Below the pieces are notes generated by a model that worked only from the letters and a program-made list of their open reading frames with translations, had not been told where the DNA came from and made no database searches. A DNA stretch of 58,000 nucleotides from an uncultured Eggerthellaceae bacterium (GTDB lineage Bacteria; Actinomycetota; Coriobacteriia; Coriobacteriales; Eggerthellaceae): the NCBI GenBank assembly GCA_903789415.1, contig CAIFEG010000010.1, forward strand, positions 1 to 58,000, read 5' to 3'. The position numbers were made by a program, and so were the translations under genes. Each line of letters opens with the position of its first letter. Position 1 is the stretch's first letter. Shown here piece by piece: positions 1-8,713 of the stretch.

Positions 1-827
1 TGCCCCGGACCGTTGTTTGTCTGGTGGCAAATCACCTTGCCGATACGCTCAAGCACTTCCATGCTGTAATCGTCGGAGCCCTTCGACGATCCTGCATTCA
101 GCACCACGATATCGGCACGTGCTGCTGCCGTGCGAAGGGCGTCTTCTAAGGCTTTTGGATCATCGGGAACAATATCGTCCATGATGGCAGTTCCGCCCCA
201 TGCTTCGATTTTTCCGCGGACGACATCTGAGTTTGAATCGATTGTTTTTCCGCGCGGGACAACGCCGCCCGCACTTACCAGTTCGTTTCCACTGGGGATA
301 AATTCCACTACAGGTTTGGCGATGACCTCTACCGTAGTGTTGTTTGAAGCAGCTGCGCTTGATGCCAAAAGGGGAGTCATGACTGCTCCCGCGTGGACCA
401 TGGCATCTCCTTCCTTAAAGCGACTCCCTGCAGGAATGGTGCCTGCGTACTGTTTTGAAGGTGCCGCATCAAAGCTCACATGGGTGTCGTTGTCGGAGAA
501 GTGTACGTGTTCGACAACGATTGCGGTGTCAAAACCTTCGGGCATACCCACGCCGGTGTTGGCGAATTCCCACTGCTTGCCGCGCTCCCAATCAGAGGTA
601 TCCGGCATGCCATCTGCAAAATCGCTCCAGTGCACGGCAACCGAATCCATCGCGCAGGTAAGGCTGTTGGGCACGGTGGTTTTCGCGGTCACATCACTCG
701 CGAGCACACGCCCGTAGCATTCAGCAAGCGACACGGTTTCGGTGCGTGGGGTAAACGTATAGGCTTCTAAGGCAGCTTGTACTGCCTGGTCACGTGTCAT
801 TTCAATATGATGTGAATGATCTCTCAT
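1..827 (-). CDS. MoeA-like molybdopterin molybdenumtransferase, partial
   Basis: About 275 N-terminal residues are visible; the C-terminus lies beyond the left edge. The frame has the MoeA_N region followed by the MoCF-binding fold, with recognisable versions of family motifs: an AMDSVAV segment where MoeA has MDGYAV, TGVGMPEGFDTAIVVEHV for the TGxxxPxGaDxVv box, PSGNEL, and NAGSSKGSDDY for GGxSxGDxD. MoeA inserts molybdate (or tungstate) into adenylated molybdopterin. The motif changes suggest a divergent paralogue rather than the main MoeA. The start at 827 has an AAAGGA ribosome site. It lies 69 bases downstream of nfo on the same strand. Family is fairly sure; substrate is not. Confidence 0.8.
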   Translation of the reverse strand, partial: MRDHSHHIEMTRDQAVQAALEAYTFTPRTETVSLAECYGRVLASDVTAKTTVPNSLTCAMDSVAVHWSDFADGMPDTSDWERGKQWEFANTGVGMPEGFDTAIVVEHVHFSDNDTHVSFDAAPSKQYAGTIPAGSRFKEGDAMVHAGAVMTPLLASSAAASNNTTVEVIAKPVVEFIPSGNELVSAGGVVPRGKTIDSNSDVVRGKIEAWGGTAIMDDIVPDDPKALEDALRTAAARADIVVLNAGSSKGSDDYSMEVLERIGKVICHQTNNGPG

Positions 828-896
828 GAATGTCCTTTCTTTCTCTATTATCTGTGAAGACGCTTACGAATCTTTTGCTTTAGAACTATTGTTTGC

Positions 897-1757
897 TTAC
901 GAATTATCCCAAGCGGCACGCAGCCGCGCAATTTCAGAGGCGTATCCGGGAAGTTCGTTAGGTGTCTCTAAGAAAAATGGAAGATGACGCAGGCGTGGAT
1001 TGCGCGTTACCGCAGATAATGCGTCAAACCCGATGCATCCTTCGCCAATCTTTTCATGGCGATCTTTATGTGATCCAAGCGGATTTTTAGAATCATTGAG
1101 ATGGATCGCGTGGAGGCGGTCAAGGCCAATCACGTCGTCAAAGTGATCAAGAACGCCATCCAGGTCGTCTTTGATATCGTATCCCGCATCCCAGACGTGG
1201 CAGGTATCTAAGCACACGCCGATGTGATCGGTAAGTTTGACACCATCGATAATCGCGGCGAGCTCCTCAAAGGTGCGACCAACTTCGGTTCCCTTTCCCG
1301 CCATTGTCTCAAGAAGCACCATGGTCGTTTGTTCAGGCTTGATGACTCGATTGAGCGTCTGGACGATCTCTTCGATGCCTTTTTCTGCACCTTGCCCGGT
1401 GTGCGAGCCCGGATGTAAGTTATACATCTGGTGTGGTGTCGATTCCATGCGGTTCAAATCATCTGCCATGGTTTCTGCGGCAAATTCGCGAATCTCAGGC
1501 TTTTTTGAAGCGAAATTGAGCGTATAGGGAGCATGCGCTAAGATGCATGCAATTCCATGTTCGTGAGAATATGCGGTGAAACGTTCAATGTCTTTTGGAT
1601 CGATGAGCTTCGCCTTGCATCCACGCGGATTGCGCGTAAAAAACTGAAAGTCATTCGCGCCGATTTTTACGGCAGTTTCTGCCATCGCGAAATATCCCTT
1701 GGCGCTCGATTCATGGCATCCAATGATAAGTTGTGATTGCTGATTGTCTTCTGGCAC
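897..1757 (-). CDS. nfo: Deoxyribonuclease IV (AP endonuclease family 2)
   Basis: A 286-residue protein of normal endonuclease IV length. It cleaves DNA 5' of abasic sites in base excision repair, using a trinuclear zinc site. The zinc-ligand motifs are all present: [32 protein letters not shown] and [16 protein letters not shown], followed by GEGCIG. The start is GTG at 1757 with AAAAGGAG seven bases upstream. The gene is divergent from queT and probably cotranscribed with the moeA-like gene downstream. Confidence 0.95.
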   Translation of the reverse strand: MPEDNQQSQLIIGCHESSAKGYFAMAETAVKIGANDFQFFTRNPRGCKAKLIDPKDIERFTAYSHEHGIACILAHAPYTLNFASKKPEIREFAAETMADDLNRMESTPHQMYNLHPGSHTGQGAEKGIEEIVQTLNRVIKPEQTTMVLLETMAGKGTEVGRTFEELAAIIDGVKLTDHIGVCLDTCHVWDAGYDIKDDLDGVLDHFDDVIGLDRLHAIHLNDSKNPLGSHKDRHEKIGEGCIGFDALSAVTRNPRLRHLPFFLETPNELPGYASEIARLRAAWDNS

Positions 1758-1824
1758 GCAATACTCCTTTTCAGATTGAACCCTCCATATCCATTCAGTA
1801 TACTTCGGAATACTAATGCATCGT

Positions 1825-1890
1825 TGGGCCCTGCGTTAGTTTGCATTTTATTCGTTGCCCATGACCCCGCGGTTTTCCGTGTGGAAGGAG
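1825..1890 (+). promoter_or_regulatory. Structured 5' leader of queT, possible preQ1-type switch
   Basis: TGGGC (1825-1829) pairs with GCCCA (1857-1861). A second hairpin, CGCGG-TTTT-CCGTG (1868-1881), ends two bases before the GGAAGGAG ribosome site. This order (stem, junction, GC hairpin, Shine-Dalgarno) resembles the preQ1-II riboswitch found before queT in Streptococcaceae. However, I cannot find a loop segment complementary to the Shine-Dalgarno, which that class needs, so assignment to a known class is weak. Confidence 0.3.
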
Positions 1891-1896
1891 TTCACT

Positions 1897-2511
1897 ATGA
1901 GTTCTGTACAGGCGCATTCTGCGCGTACGACGGTGAAAAAGAAGAAACCCGAAACGGCTTCCGAGCGCACCCATCGAGTAGCACAAACAGGCGTCATTGC
2001 CGCCGTGTATGCGGCTGCAAGTTTGGTTTGCCTCGTCTTGATGCAGGGTCTTGCGTGGGGGCCTGTTCAATTCCGCATCAGTGAAGCCGTTACCGTCGTG
2101 GCAGCACTTACTTCTTCGGCGATCCCGGGGCTTACGTTGGGGTGCGTGATTGCAAATCTTATCAACACGGCAATTTCTGGCACGGGGATTTTAGGGATGC
2201 TCGACGTCGTGTTTGGAAGCTTCGCCACCTGGCTTGGTGCGAAATGGTGTTGGGCGCATCGCGAAAAACCAAAGGTTGCGGTAGCAGGCCCGGTGATCAC
2301 CAACGCGCTGATCGTTCCGGCATACCTGCCAATCTTAAGTCAGGGTCTGGGTTTTTACACCATTCCTTTTACGAGTATTTCGCTTGATGGAATGTTTTTG
2401 CCCATGTATATCTTTGGCGTCATTGTGATGGCGATTGGTGAAGGCGTGGTCATGTATGTGCTCGGCCTGCCCTTGCTTCATGCCTTAAAGCGCGCAGGAA
2501 TACAGAAGTAG
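1897..2511 (+). CDS. queT: QueT-family queuosine precursor transporter
   Basis: A 204-residue integral membrane protein of the QueT family, the substrate-binding S component of an ECF-type importer for the queuosine precursor preQ1. The family signature VQFRISEAVTV follows the first membrane segment and several hydrophobic helices come after it. A basic, hydrophilic N-terminus of about 25 residues precedes the first helix. The start is ATG 1897 with GGAAGGAG six bases upstream; the more upstream ATG at 1855 has no ribosome site. No queuosine enzymes are seen nearby, as expected for salvage. Confidence 0.85.
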   Translation: MSSVQAHSARTTVKKKKPETASERTHRVAQTGVIAAVYAAASLVCLVLMQGLAWGPVQFRISEAVTVVAALTSSAIPGLTLGCVIANLINTAISGTGILGMLDVVFGSFATWLGAKWCWAHREKPKVAVAGPVITNALIVPAYLPILSQGLGFYTIPFTSISLDGMFLPMYIFGVIVMAIGEGVVMYVLGLPLLHALKRAGIQK

Positions 2512-2752
2512 CAGGTCACACATATCACGCGCGTGCGCCCCGCACTGTACTTATGCATGGCACAATACTCATGTGCATCGTACTCATGACACCTTCGCAA
2601 GCTGTTCATAGTGGTAGCGCTTTTGCTTCAAAGTTTGTGCGTATTCGTTAGCTATTATGATCATGTGTAATATAGAAGGAATATAGCAATACAATCAGTT
2701 TATTCTCGAAAAGACAGGTGCTTGGTTAGATCCCAGGCAAAGGAGCAACACG

Positions 2753-5311
2753 GTGAAAGAATACAATCCTCATGAAATAGAGCCCCGCATTCAAAAAGAA
2801 TGGGCTGAAACAGGCATTGACAAGATAGACGAGAACAGCGATAAGCCAAAAAAGTATATCTTGGAAATGTTCCCCTATCCATCAGGCGATATTCACATGG
2901 GACATGTGCGCAATTACACCATTGGTGATGTGCTTGCACGCTATTGGCGTATGCGTGGATACAATGTGTTGCATCCTATGGGCTGGGACGCCTTTGGCCT
3001 TCCTGCAGAAAACGCGGCGATCAAGCATCACAGCCATCCTGCCAAGTGGACATATGGCAACATTGATACCCAGATGAAAAGCTTCAAGCGTTTAGGGCTT
3101 TCCTATGATTGGGATCGCACGGTGCTCACGTGCAAACCTGAGTACTACAAATGGGGCCAGTGGCTCTTTGAGCAATTCTGGAAACGCGGGCTTGTGGTGC
3201 GCAAGAAAAATCCGGTGAACTGGTGTCCTCACTGCAAAACCGTGCTCGCAAATGAGCAGGTCATTGAGGGACGTTGTTGGAGATGCCACAGTGAAGTCGA
3301 AAAACGTGACCTCACGCAGTGGTACTTCAAAATCACCGATTATGCGCAGGACCTCTTAGACGGACTGGATAACCTTCCTGGTTGGCCAAAACGTGTCAAG
3401 CAGATGCAGGAAAATTGGATTGGTCGCAGCGAAGGTGCCGAAATAGACTTCGTTCTGTGCGATGCCGATGGTAACGCGCCCGAAAATCCCACAAAAGACG
3501 ACATCATTACCGTGTTTACGACTCGTCCCGATACGCTTTTCGGCAGCACATTCTTTGTGCTTTCTCCTGAGTACAAGGGCCTTGATGATCTGATTCGCGG
3601 AACCAAATACGAGGCTGATGTTGAAAAGGTCGTCGAGCTCTACAAAAACACGACAGATCTGGAGCGCGAGCAGGGTGATCGCGAAAAACATGGCGCATTT
3701 ACCGGGCGTTATGTCTTAAATCCTGTCTCGGGCAAAAAGGTACCCATCTGGGTTGCCGACTATGTGGTAGCCGGCTATGGTACCGGAGCCGTCATGGGCG
3801 TGCCATGCGGTGATCAGCGCGACTTCGAATTTGCGCGCAAATATGATCTTCCCATTGTGCCTATCATTCTGCAAAAAGATGACAAGCTCTATGATCAGCT
3901 TAAAGATGAGCAAAATACCGTGGTTACCTCGGTTGACTGGGATCAGGCTATGGCAAGCGAAGGCGTGCTTGTCCAGTCGGGAAAATATACCGGTATGATT
4001 GGCGGCAAGCATTCACCGGCGGTCGAGGCGATCATTAAGGATCTTGAAGCCGCTGGTAAGGGACGCAAGAAAGTCGAATATCGTCTGCGCGATTGGCTGA
4101 TCAGCCGCCAGAGATATTGGGGAAATCCTATTCCGGTAATTTACTGCCCGCATTGTGGTGCGGTACCGGTTCCCGAAGAGGATCTACCCGTGCGCCTTCC
4201 TGATGATATGGACCTGGCAGCGGGGGATACGCTTGCAACCGACGAAGAATTTGTGAACACCACGTGCCCCGTGTGCGGCCGTCCGGCAAAGCGCGAGACG
4301 GATACAATGGACACCTTCACCTGTTCAAGCTGGTATTTTCTCAGGTATTGTGATCCACACAATGATAAGGCTCCATTTGACCCGAAGAAGGCAAAGTATT
4401 GGATGCCCGTCGATCAATATATTGGTGGTATTGAGCATGCTATTTTGCACCTGCTCTACAGCCGCTTCTATACGCGCGTTATCCACGATATGGGGCTGAT
4501 TGACTTCAAGGAACCGTTTACGAATCTGCTGTGCCAAGGCATGGTAAAAGATGCGAACGGGGAGACCATGAGTAAGTCGAAGGGCAATGTCATCGCGCCT
4601 GAAGATATGATCAAGGGCTATGGTGCCGATGCTGTTCGTACCTACATTTTATTCATGGCGCCACCTGATAAAGACCTTCAGTGGGATGAAGACGGTCTTG
4701 CGGGCGTGTATAAGTTCTTAAACCGCGTGTGGCGTCAGGTTTATGACCTGATGGGACAGGCAGGCGAGGCAACGCTTTTCGAAGGCGCACGTGCAAAGGT
4801 AAAGCCTGAGGAAGCGAAAAAGACCCTTATCCGCGAGCGTCATCGTGTTGTGGGCAAAGTGACTCATGACTTTAAGACAAACAGCTTCAACACGGCCATC
4901 TCTGCCATCATGGAGCTCTCGAATGCTGCGGGTGCCTATCTACGCGCAGCAAGTGCCGATACGCGCGATGAGGCCTTCTGCCGTGAAATTGCCGAAGTGC
5001 TCGTAAAGCTTCTGTCTCCTATGGCTCCGCATATGTGCGAAGAGCTGTGGCAGACGGTGCTTGGACACACCGATTCGGTACATCTGGAGTCCTGGCCAAC
5101 ATGGGATCCGGAAAAGGCCCAAGCCGACAAAATTTCGCTTGCCGTACAGGTAAATGGCAAAGTTCGCGCGCACATCAATGTTGCGGTCGACGCAGAAAAA
5201 GATGATGTGGCAGAGCAGGCGCGTGCGGCTGTTGAGAAGAGCACCGCAGGGAAAACGATTGTGAAAACGATTGTGGTGCCGAAGCGCCTCGTTAACATTG
5301 TGGTGAAATAA
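2753..5311 (+). CDS. leuS: Leucyl-tRNA synthetase
   Basis: A full-length (852 residue) class I leucyl-tRNA synthetase that charges tRNA-Leu. The HIGH motif appears as HMGH (about residue 47) within [17 protein letters not shown] and the KMSKS loop as MSKSKGNV (about residue 606). The large CP1 editing domain lies between them, and two CxxC clusters (CPHC...CWRC and CPHC...CPVC) look zinc-binding. The anticodon-binding and C-terminal domains are intact. The start is GTG 2753 with AAAGGAG seven bases upstream. The 240-base upstream gap holds no convincing T-box. Confidence 0.97.
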   Translation: MKEYNPHEIEPRIQKEWAETGIDKIDENSDKPKKYILEMFPYPSGDIHMGHVRNYTIGDVLARYWRMRGYNVLHPMGWDAFGLPAENAAIKHHSHPAKWTYGNIDTQMKSFKRLGLSYDWDRTVLTCKPEYYKWGQWLFEQFWKRGLVVRKKNPVNWCPHCKTVLANEQVIEGRCWRCHSEVEKRDLTQWYFKITDYAQDLLDGLDNLPGWPKRVKQMQENWIGRSEGAEIDFVLCDADGNAPENPTKDDIITVFTTRPDTLFGSTFFVLSPEYKGLDDLIRGTKYEADVEKVVELYKNTTDLEREQGDREKHGAFTGRYVLNPVSGKKVPIWVADYVVAGYGTGAVMGVPCGDQRDFEFARKYDLPIVPIILQKDDKLYDQLKDEQNTVVTSVDWDQAMASEGVLVQSGKYTGMIGGKHSPAVEAIIKDLEAAGKGRKKVEYRLRDWLISRQRYWGNPIPVIYCPHCGAVPVPEEDLPVRLPDDMDLAAGDTLATDEEFVNTTCPVCGRPAKRETDTMDTFTCSSWYFLRYCDPHNDKAPFDPKKAKYWMPVDQYIGGIEHAILHLLYSRFYTRVIHDMGLIDFKEPFTNLLCQGMVKDANGETMSKSKGNVIAPEDMIKGYGADAVRTYILFMAPPDKDLQWDEDGLAGVYKFLNRVWRQVYDLMGQAGEATLFEGARAKVKPEEAKKTLIRERHRVVGKVTHDFKTNSFNTAISAIMELSNAAGAYLRAASADTRDEAFCREIAEVLVKLLSPMAPHMCEELWQTVLGHTDSVHLESWPTWDPEKAQADKISLAVQVNGKVRAHINVAVDAEKDDVAEQARAAVEKSTAGKTIVKTIVVPKRLVNIVVK

Positions 5312-5318
5312 ACGTATC

Positions 5319-5365
5319 GATAGGGACGTGTGCATGGATGCTGTGGTACCGTGCACACGTCTATC
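5319..5365. terminator. Long inverted repeat after leuS
   Basis: GACGTGTGCA (5325-5334) and TGCACACGTC (5352-5361) form a perfect 10-bp stem, extended by GATA (5319-5322) and TATC (5362-5365) across a two-base bulge. The 3' side has only a short T-rich stretch, so it is a plausible but not classical intrinsic terminator for leuS. Confidence 0.5.
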
Positions 5366-5431
5366 ATTTGAAAACTCATAGGAAAGCTTGTGTGGTCCTA
5401 GCTCTATATGGCGTCTGGTGCAGGAAAGATT

Positions 5432-6106
5432 GTGAGAGGTGTTTCGTTGTTAGCAATCATTGTGGTTGTTGTCTGCGTGCTGATTATCGCAATTCCTAAT
5501 CTTGTTGCCGTTTTGGGGTCAAGAAGCTCAATACATGATGTACAAGGCGCGCAGCAGGTTGCCGAGAGTGATGGGCAGTATGATTGCCTGCTCGTTCTAG
5601 GGGCCGCGGTGTATCCGAATGGCAGACCTTCATCCATCCTGCAGGATCGCCTCGATACCGCCTACGATGCCTATCAGGCGGGGATTGCGCCCAAGATAAT
5701 CGTGAGCGGTGACGACAAAAGTGACTCCTCATATAACGAAGTCAAGGTAATGAAACAGTACCTGGTGGATCGCGGTATCCCTTCTGAAGATATCTTCTGC
5801 GACCATGCGGGCATGAATACCTATGACAGCATGTACCGTGCCAAAAATGTCTTTGGCGTCCAGCGCATCGCCGTCGTTACGCAGACCTATCATCTCTATC
5901 GGGCGCTCTTTGATGCGCGCGGCCTTGGGATGGATTCGATTGGGGTCGAAAGCGATGTGCGATCGTACGCCAACCAAGATTATTACGATTTGCGCGAAGT
6001 GGGCGCCCGCGTATCCGATGCGTGGAAGATTCTGCGCAAAGCACATTCGGAATATCTCTCTGAGCCCGTTTCCCTTGATCAATCGGGGGATGTCACTGAC
6101 TGGTAG
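5432..6106 (+). CDS. SanA/YdcF-family (DUF218) membrane-anchored protein
   Basis: DUF218-domain protein with one N-terminal membrane anchor (about residues 5-27) and a domain predicted to lie outside the membrane. Family motifs seen are CLLVLGAAV, PSSILQDRLDTAYDAYQAG, IIVSGDD and NTYDSMYRA, then VTQTYHLYRAL. SanA-type proteins affect envelope barrier function; no reaction is established. GTG 5432 has AGGAAAG upstream at good spacing and puts the membrane segment right at the N-terminus. The in-frame ATG at 5408 has no suitably spaced ribosome site and is less likely. Confidence 0.82.
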   Translation: MRGVSLLAIIVVVVCVLIIAIPNLVAVLGSRSSIHDVQGAQQVAESDGQYDCLLVLGAAVYPNGRPSSILQDRLDTAYDAYQAGIAPKIIVSGDDKSDSSYNEVKVMKQYLVDRGIPSEDIFCDHAGMNTYDSMYRAKNVFGVQRIAVVTQTYHLYRALFDARGLGMDSIGVESDVRSYANQDYYDLREVGARVSDAWKILRKAHSEYLSEPVSLDQSGDVTDW

Positions 6107-6160
6107 GTTATTATGGTCAGGCATTAGGCTGGTCGTTTCGCAGGGAGCGCGCATCGGAAG

Positions 6161-6188
6161 ACGTACTTGCATCAACGTACTTGCATCA
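6161..6188. repeat. Two tandem 14-bp repeats
   Basis: The unit ACGTACTTGCATCA occurs twice back to back (6161-6174, 6175-6188), followed by a partial third ACGT, in the gap between two convergent genes. It is probably a local slippage duplication. Confidence 0.8.
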
Positions 6189-6259
6189 ACGTGCCCGAAT
6201 TGGTCTACCCGCATTATAAGGGTATGAACCTAAGTGGCACGAACCAAAGGACGCGAACC

Positions 6260-6304
6260 AAAAAACTGCTCACGTATGCAACGGAAATCGCATGCGTGAG
6301 CAGT
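6260..6304 (-). terminator. Rho-independent terminator of the Nramp-like gene
   Basis: A 15-bp stem (6265-6279 with 6290-6304, one G-U pair) encloses a 10-base loop. Read on the minus strand it is followed by six T (complement of 6260-6265). It lies 68 bases past the Nramp stop codon. The plus-strand 3' side (TTCATT) could also serve the convergent SanA-like gene. Confidence 0.88.
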
Positions 6305-6371
6305 TTCATTATGTGAACAGCGTTGTGAGGCCGTCAGTTTGTTAGGCGTCGAGTTTGACTACGCTATTCCC

Positions 6372-7691
6372 TTACATTCCGATAAGGTTCGAAAGTGAGG
6401 TAATAAAGTTCGACATGTTTCTGTAGCACATAAACAGCGTGATGATAATGATGATCACGCCGCAGATGTTGCTGAAGGTGTGGTTGCGCAGGGCACCCAG
6501 TTTTGCGTTGTTTGCGCAGTACATCACGAAGAACGCCATGATTGGAAGTAGAATTGCGTTTGCCGCTTGTGCGACCAGAATCAGCTGTGTTGGGCTTCTG
6601 CCCCAAGCTATAGCCATGATCAGTCCGCAGAACATAACGATAATCCAGATGGCTGCAAAACGCTTGCCCTTAAGGTCTTCTTTCCAACGCAGTACGCCGT
6701 TTACCGCATATGCCGCAGAAAGTGGGGCGGTAATCATTGACGTAAATCCGGCGGCAAACAGCCCAAGGGCAATCATCCAGGTAGACCAGCTACCCATTAA
6801 CGGTTCCAGGGCAATAGCCATGACGTTGCCGTTGATTTGTCCCGACGGAACTTGTTGGCCGGACTCCATGATGATGCCCGATACCGTTGCCCCAGTTGCA
6901 TCTTGCCATGTTCCCCAAAGTGGTGCCAAGTTTGCAGCTGCGCAAATAAGGATTGCCATGCTGATGATTCCTCCCAGACCAATGGAGAGGATAGCATCGA
7001 AACGTGCGTCGCCAATTTGTTCAGGATCCTTCCATTTTTGCGCCGCAGAAGATGCGTGAAGGAACAGGTTGTAGGGAACAATAGTGGTTCCGACCAGGCC
7101 AATCGCGGTCATGAGTCCGGTTGCACTATTCTGCGGAAGCGATGGGGTAAAAAGCCCGTGTACGACTTGTCCCCAATCTGGGTTTGATGCAAAAGCGGTG
7201 ATTAAAAACACGACGCCCATAAAAATAACGATCGCGGTCAGCACTTTTTCAATGACGTTGTATTTGCCAATTAACAGAAGCGCGGCGGCGCATGCGGCCA
7301 TGATAACCATGGCAACGATCGAATTTACACTGGGGAAAACCGCTTGGATGCCTAAAAGACTGCCGGTGATGTTTCCGGTTTCATAGGCAACATTGCCAAT
7401 AAAGATTGCCAAGATAACCAGGATGATTGCGATCCATTTGAGCGCCGGGTGCTTGATGTTGTCGTGTATGTTTTCACCCAATCCTTCATGAGTGGCAATA
7501 CCGATGCGGGCAGCCATTTCCTGAAAGATGATCGTAGCGAAGGTCGCAAAGAGCAGACACCACAGCATGGTGTATCCTACGCTCGCTCCCGAAACTACGC
7601 ATGTCGTTACCGTTCCTGGTCCTACGAATCCTGCAGCTACAAGAGCGCCGGGACCAATATTCCTAAAGCGTTCGCCTAAAGTCGATCTCAT
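6372..7691 (-). CDS. Nramp-fold transporter lacking the canonical metal-binding motif
   Basis: A 439-residue protein with about 11 membrane helices and clear overall similarity to Nramp/MntH. In canonical members the first helix carries DPGN, whose Asp and Asn bind Mn2+/Fe2+; here residues 24-27 are GPGT. The sixth-helix MPHN is VPYN (about residues 205-208). Both metal-site segments are therefore altered. It is the last gene after pxpB-pxpC-accB-accC-pxpA, and B. subtilis also keeps an Nramp-related gene (ycsG) in its pxp/kip operon. I infer a substrate linked to 5-oxoproline use rather than manganese. ATG 7691 has a GAGGAG ribosome site; the upstream ATG 7754 does not. Confidence 0.85.
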   Translation of the reverse strand: MRSTLGERFRNIGPGALVAAGFVGPGTVTTCVVSGASVGYTMLWCLLFATFATIIFQEMAARIGIATHEGLGENIHDNIKHPALKWIAIILVILAIFIGNVAYETGNITGSLLGIQAVFPSVNSIVAMVIMAACAAALLLIGKYNVIEKVLTAIVIFMGVVFLITAFASNPDWGQVVHGLFTPSLPQNSATGLMTAIGLVGTTIVPYNLFLHASSAAQKWKDPEQIGDARFDAILSIGLGGIISMAILICAAANLAPLWGTWQDATGATVSGIIMESGQQVPSGQINGNVMAIALEPLMGSWSTWMIALGLFAAGFTSMITAPLSAAYAVNGVLRWKEDLKGKRFAAIWIIVMFCGLIMAIAWGRSPTQLILVAQAANAILLPIMAFFVMYCANNAKLGALRNHTFSNICGVIIIIITLFMCYRNMSNFITSLSNLIGM

Positions 7692-7811
7692 TACAATGGC
7701 TCCTCTCTCACCGAGTATTTGGATGTTTCTGGTGCGGATGTTGGAGTTGTACACTCCGGTTTTTTCGCATTCGTACGTTCAAATTGGGTGTTGTGATCGA
7801 ACTTCCTTTTT

Positions 7812-7827
7812 GCTAGGCATGCCTAGC
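7812..7827. promoter_or_regulatory. 16-bp perfect palindrome upstream of the Nramp-like gene
   Basis: GCTAGGCATGCCTAGC is perfectly self-complementary and lies about 120 bases before the Nramp-like start. The TAGGC/GCCTA half-sites are reminiscent of DtxR-family operators, and a MntR/DtxR gene lies at 17.3 kb. It could be an operator for an internal promoter. No experimental basis. Confidence 0.45.
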
Positions 7828-7852
7828 GTTTCTTCATATATTCCCAGATCAT

Positions 7853-7877
7853 GCTTGAGGCTTGGCCGACCTCAAGC
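7853..7877. terminator. 8-bp hairpin between pxpA and the Nramp-like gene
   Basis: GCTTGAGG (7853-7860) pairs perfectly with CCTCAAGC (7870-7877) around a nine-base loop, with partly complementary GATC flanks. There is no U-tract on the minus-strand 3' side, so it may be a processing or attenuation hairpin within the operon rather than a terminator. Confidence 0.35.
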
Positions 7878-7890
7878 GCAAGATCATTGT

Positions 7891-7939
7891 TTTTAACAGA
7901 CCGTTTCAACGGGCCCTTTTAACAAACCTTTTCAGCAGG
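7891..7939. repeat. Two diverged 23-bp direct repeats after pxpA
   Basis: Copies at 7891-7913 and 7917-7939 share the pattern TTTTAACAnACCnTTTCAnC and match at 19 of 23 positions. They fill the space just after the pxpA stop codon. Confidence 0.6.
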
Positions 7940-7945
7940 CCATTT

Positions 7946-8698
7946 TTATAGTGGTTGGATATCAATATGGTGTGCGTGAAGTTTCTGGCGGATGAGCCGC
8001 GTGAAATCAAGTGCTTGCGGAGAATCTCCGTGGACACATATCGTGTCTGCTTGCACCTGAATCGTCTTTCCCGTAGCCGATTGAATCTTCCCGGTTTCCA
8101 CTGCCTGGCATACACGTTCAGCTGCGAAATCTTTGTCTTCAACCATGGCATTTGGCTGTTTACGCGGAACAAGCGTGCCTTCATCGGTATAGTTTCGATC
8201 GGCAAAAAACTCGCTTGCCGTGCGAATTCCTGCTGCCTTACCTGCGGCAATCATCTGGCTTCCCGCAAGTCCTACCAGCACAAGGTCGGAATCATAATCC
8301 TTTACAGCCTGAGCCAGGGCATCGGCGCTTGCGCGATCGACGGCACAATGGTTATACAGTTGCCCATGAGCCTTCACATGGTTCATCTTGACGTTTTCGG
8401 CGGCACAAAATCCTCCGAGCGCACCAAGCTGATACAAGACGAATGCATAGATTTCGTCGGGTGACAGATCCATGTTCCGTCTTCCAAAGCCCTGTAAATC
8501 AGGATATCCCGGATGCGCTCCGATACCCACGGCTGCTTTATGTGCTCGCGCGACTGTTTTTCGCATGACCAGCGGATCACCTGCATGCATACCACACGCG
8601 ATGTTGACGCCAGATACTAATGGAATGACATTCTGGTCATTGCCGATGGTGTAGTTTCCGAAGCTTTCGCCTAAATCACTGTTCAAATCAACATGCAT
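7946..8698 (-). CDS. pxpA: 5-oxoprolinase subunit PxpA (LamB/YcsF family)
   Basis: A 250-residue LamB/YcsF protein with the family opening VDLNSDLGESFG, then NIACGMHAGDP, GAHPGYPD, KAHGQLYN and CVHGDSP. With PxpB and PxpC it forms the ATP-dependent 5-oxoprolinase that converts pyroglutamate to glutamate. It is last of the five tightly packed pxp/acc genes, 15 bases after accC. ATG 8698 is chosen because GAGGAGGTG sits seven bases upstream; the GTG at 8707 overlaps that ribosome site. Confidence 0.95.
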   Translation of the reverse strand: MHVDLNSDLGESFGNYTIGNDQNVIPLVSGVNIACGMHAGDPLVMRKTVARAHKAAVGIGAHPGYPDLQGFGRRNMDLSPDEIYAFVLYQLGALGGFCAAENVKMNHVKAHGQLYNHCAVDRASADALAQAVKDYDSDLVLVGLAGSQMIAAGKAAGIRTASEFFADRNYTDEGTLVPRKQPNAMVEDKDFAAERVCQAVETGKIQSATGKTIQVQADTICVHGDSPQALDFTRLIRQKLHAHHIDIQPL

Positions 8699-8713
8699 GT
8701 TTGTCACCTCCTC

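Noticed and set aside
130-717. Long plus-strand open frame opposite the moeA-like gene
   Set aside because: It is antisense to a frame with clear MoeA motifs and has no family features of its own.
2600-2752. T-box leader for leuS
   Set aside because: Only a weak GTGGTAGCGC word resembles the T-box core; no specifier stem or antiterminator was found.
6380-6400. tRNA T-arm-like GGTTCGAA word
   Set aside because: It lies within the coding end of the Nramp-like gene and no cloverleaf can be built around it.
7742-7766. Plus-strand terminator (GGAGT hairpin followed by six T)
   Set aside because: It lies upstream of the minus-strand Nramp gene with no plus-strand gene to terminate; the stem is only five pairs.
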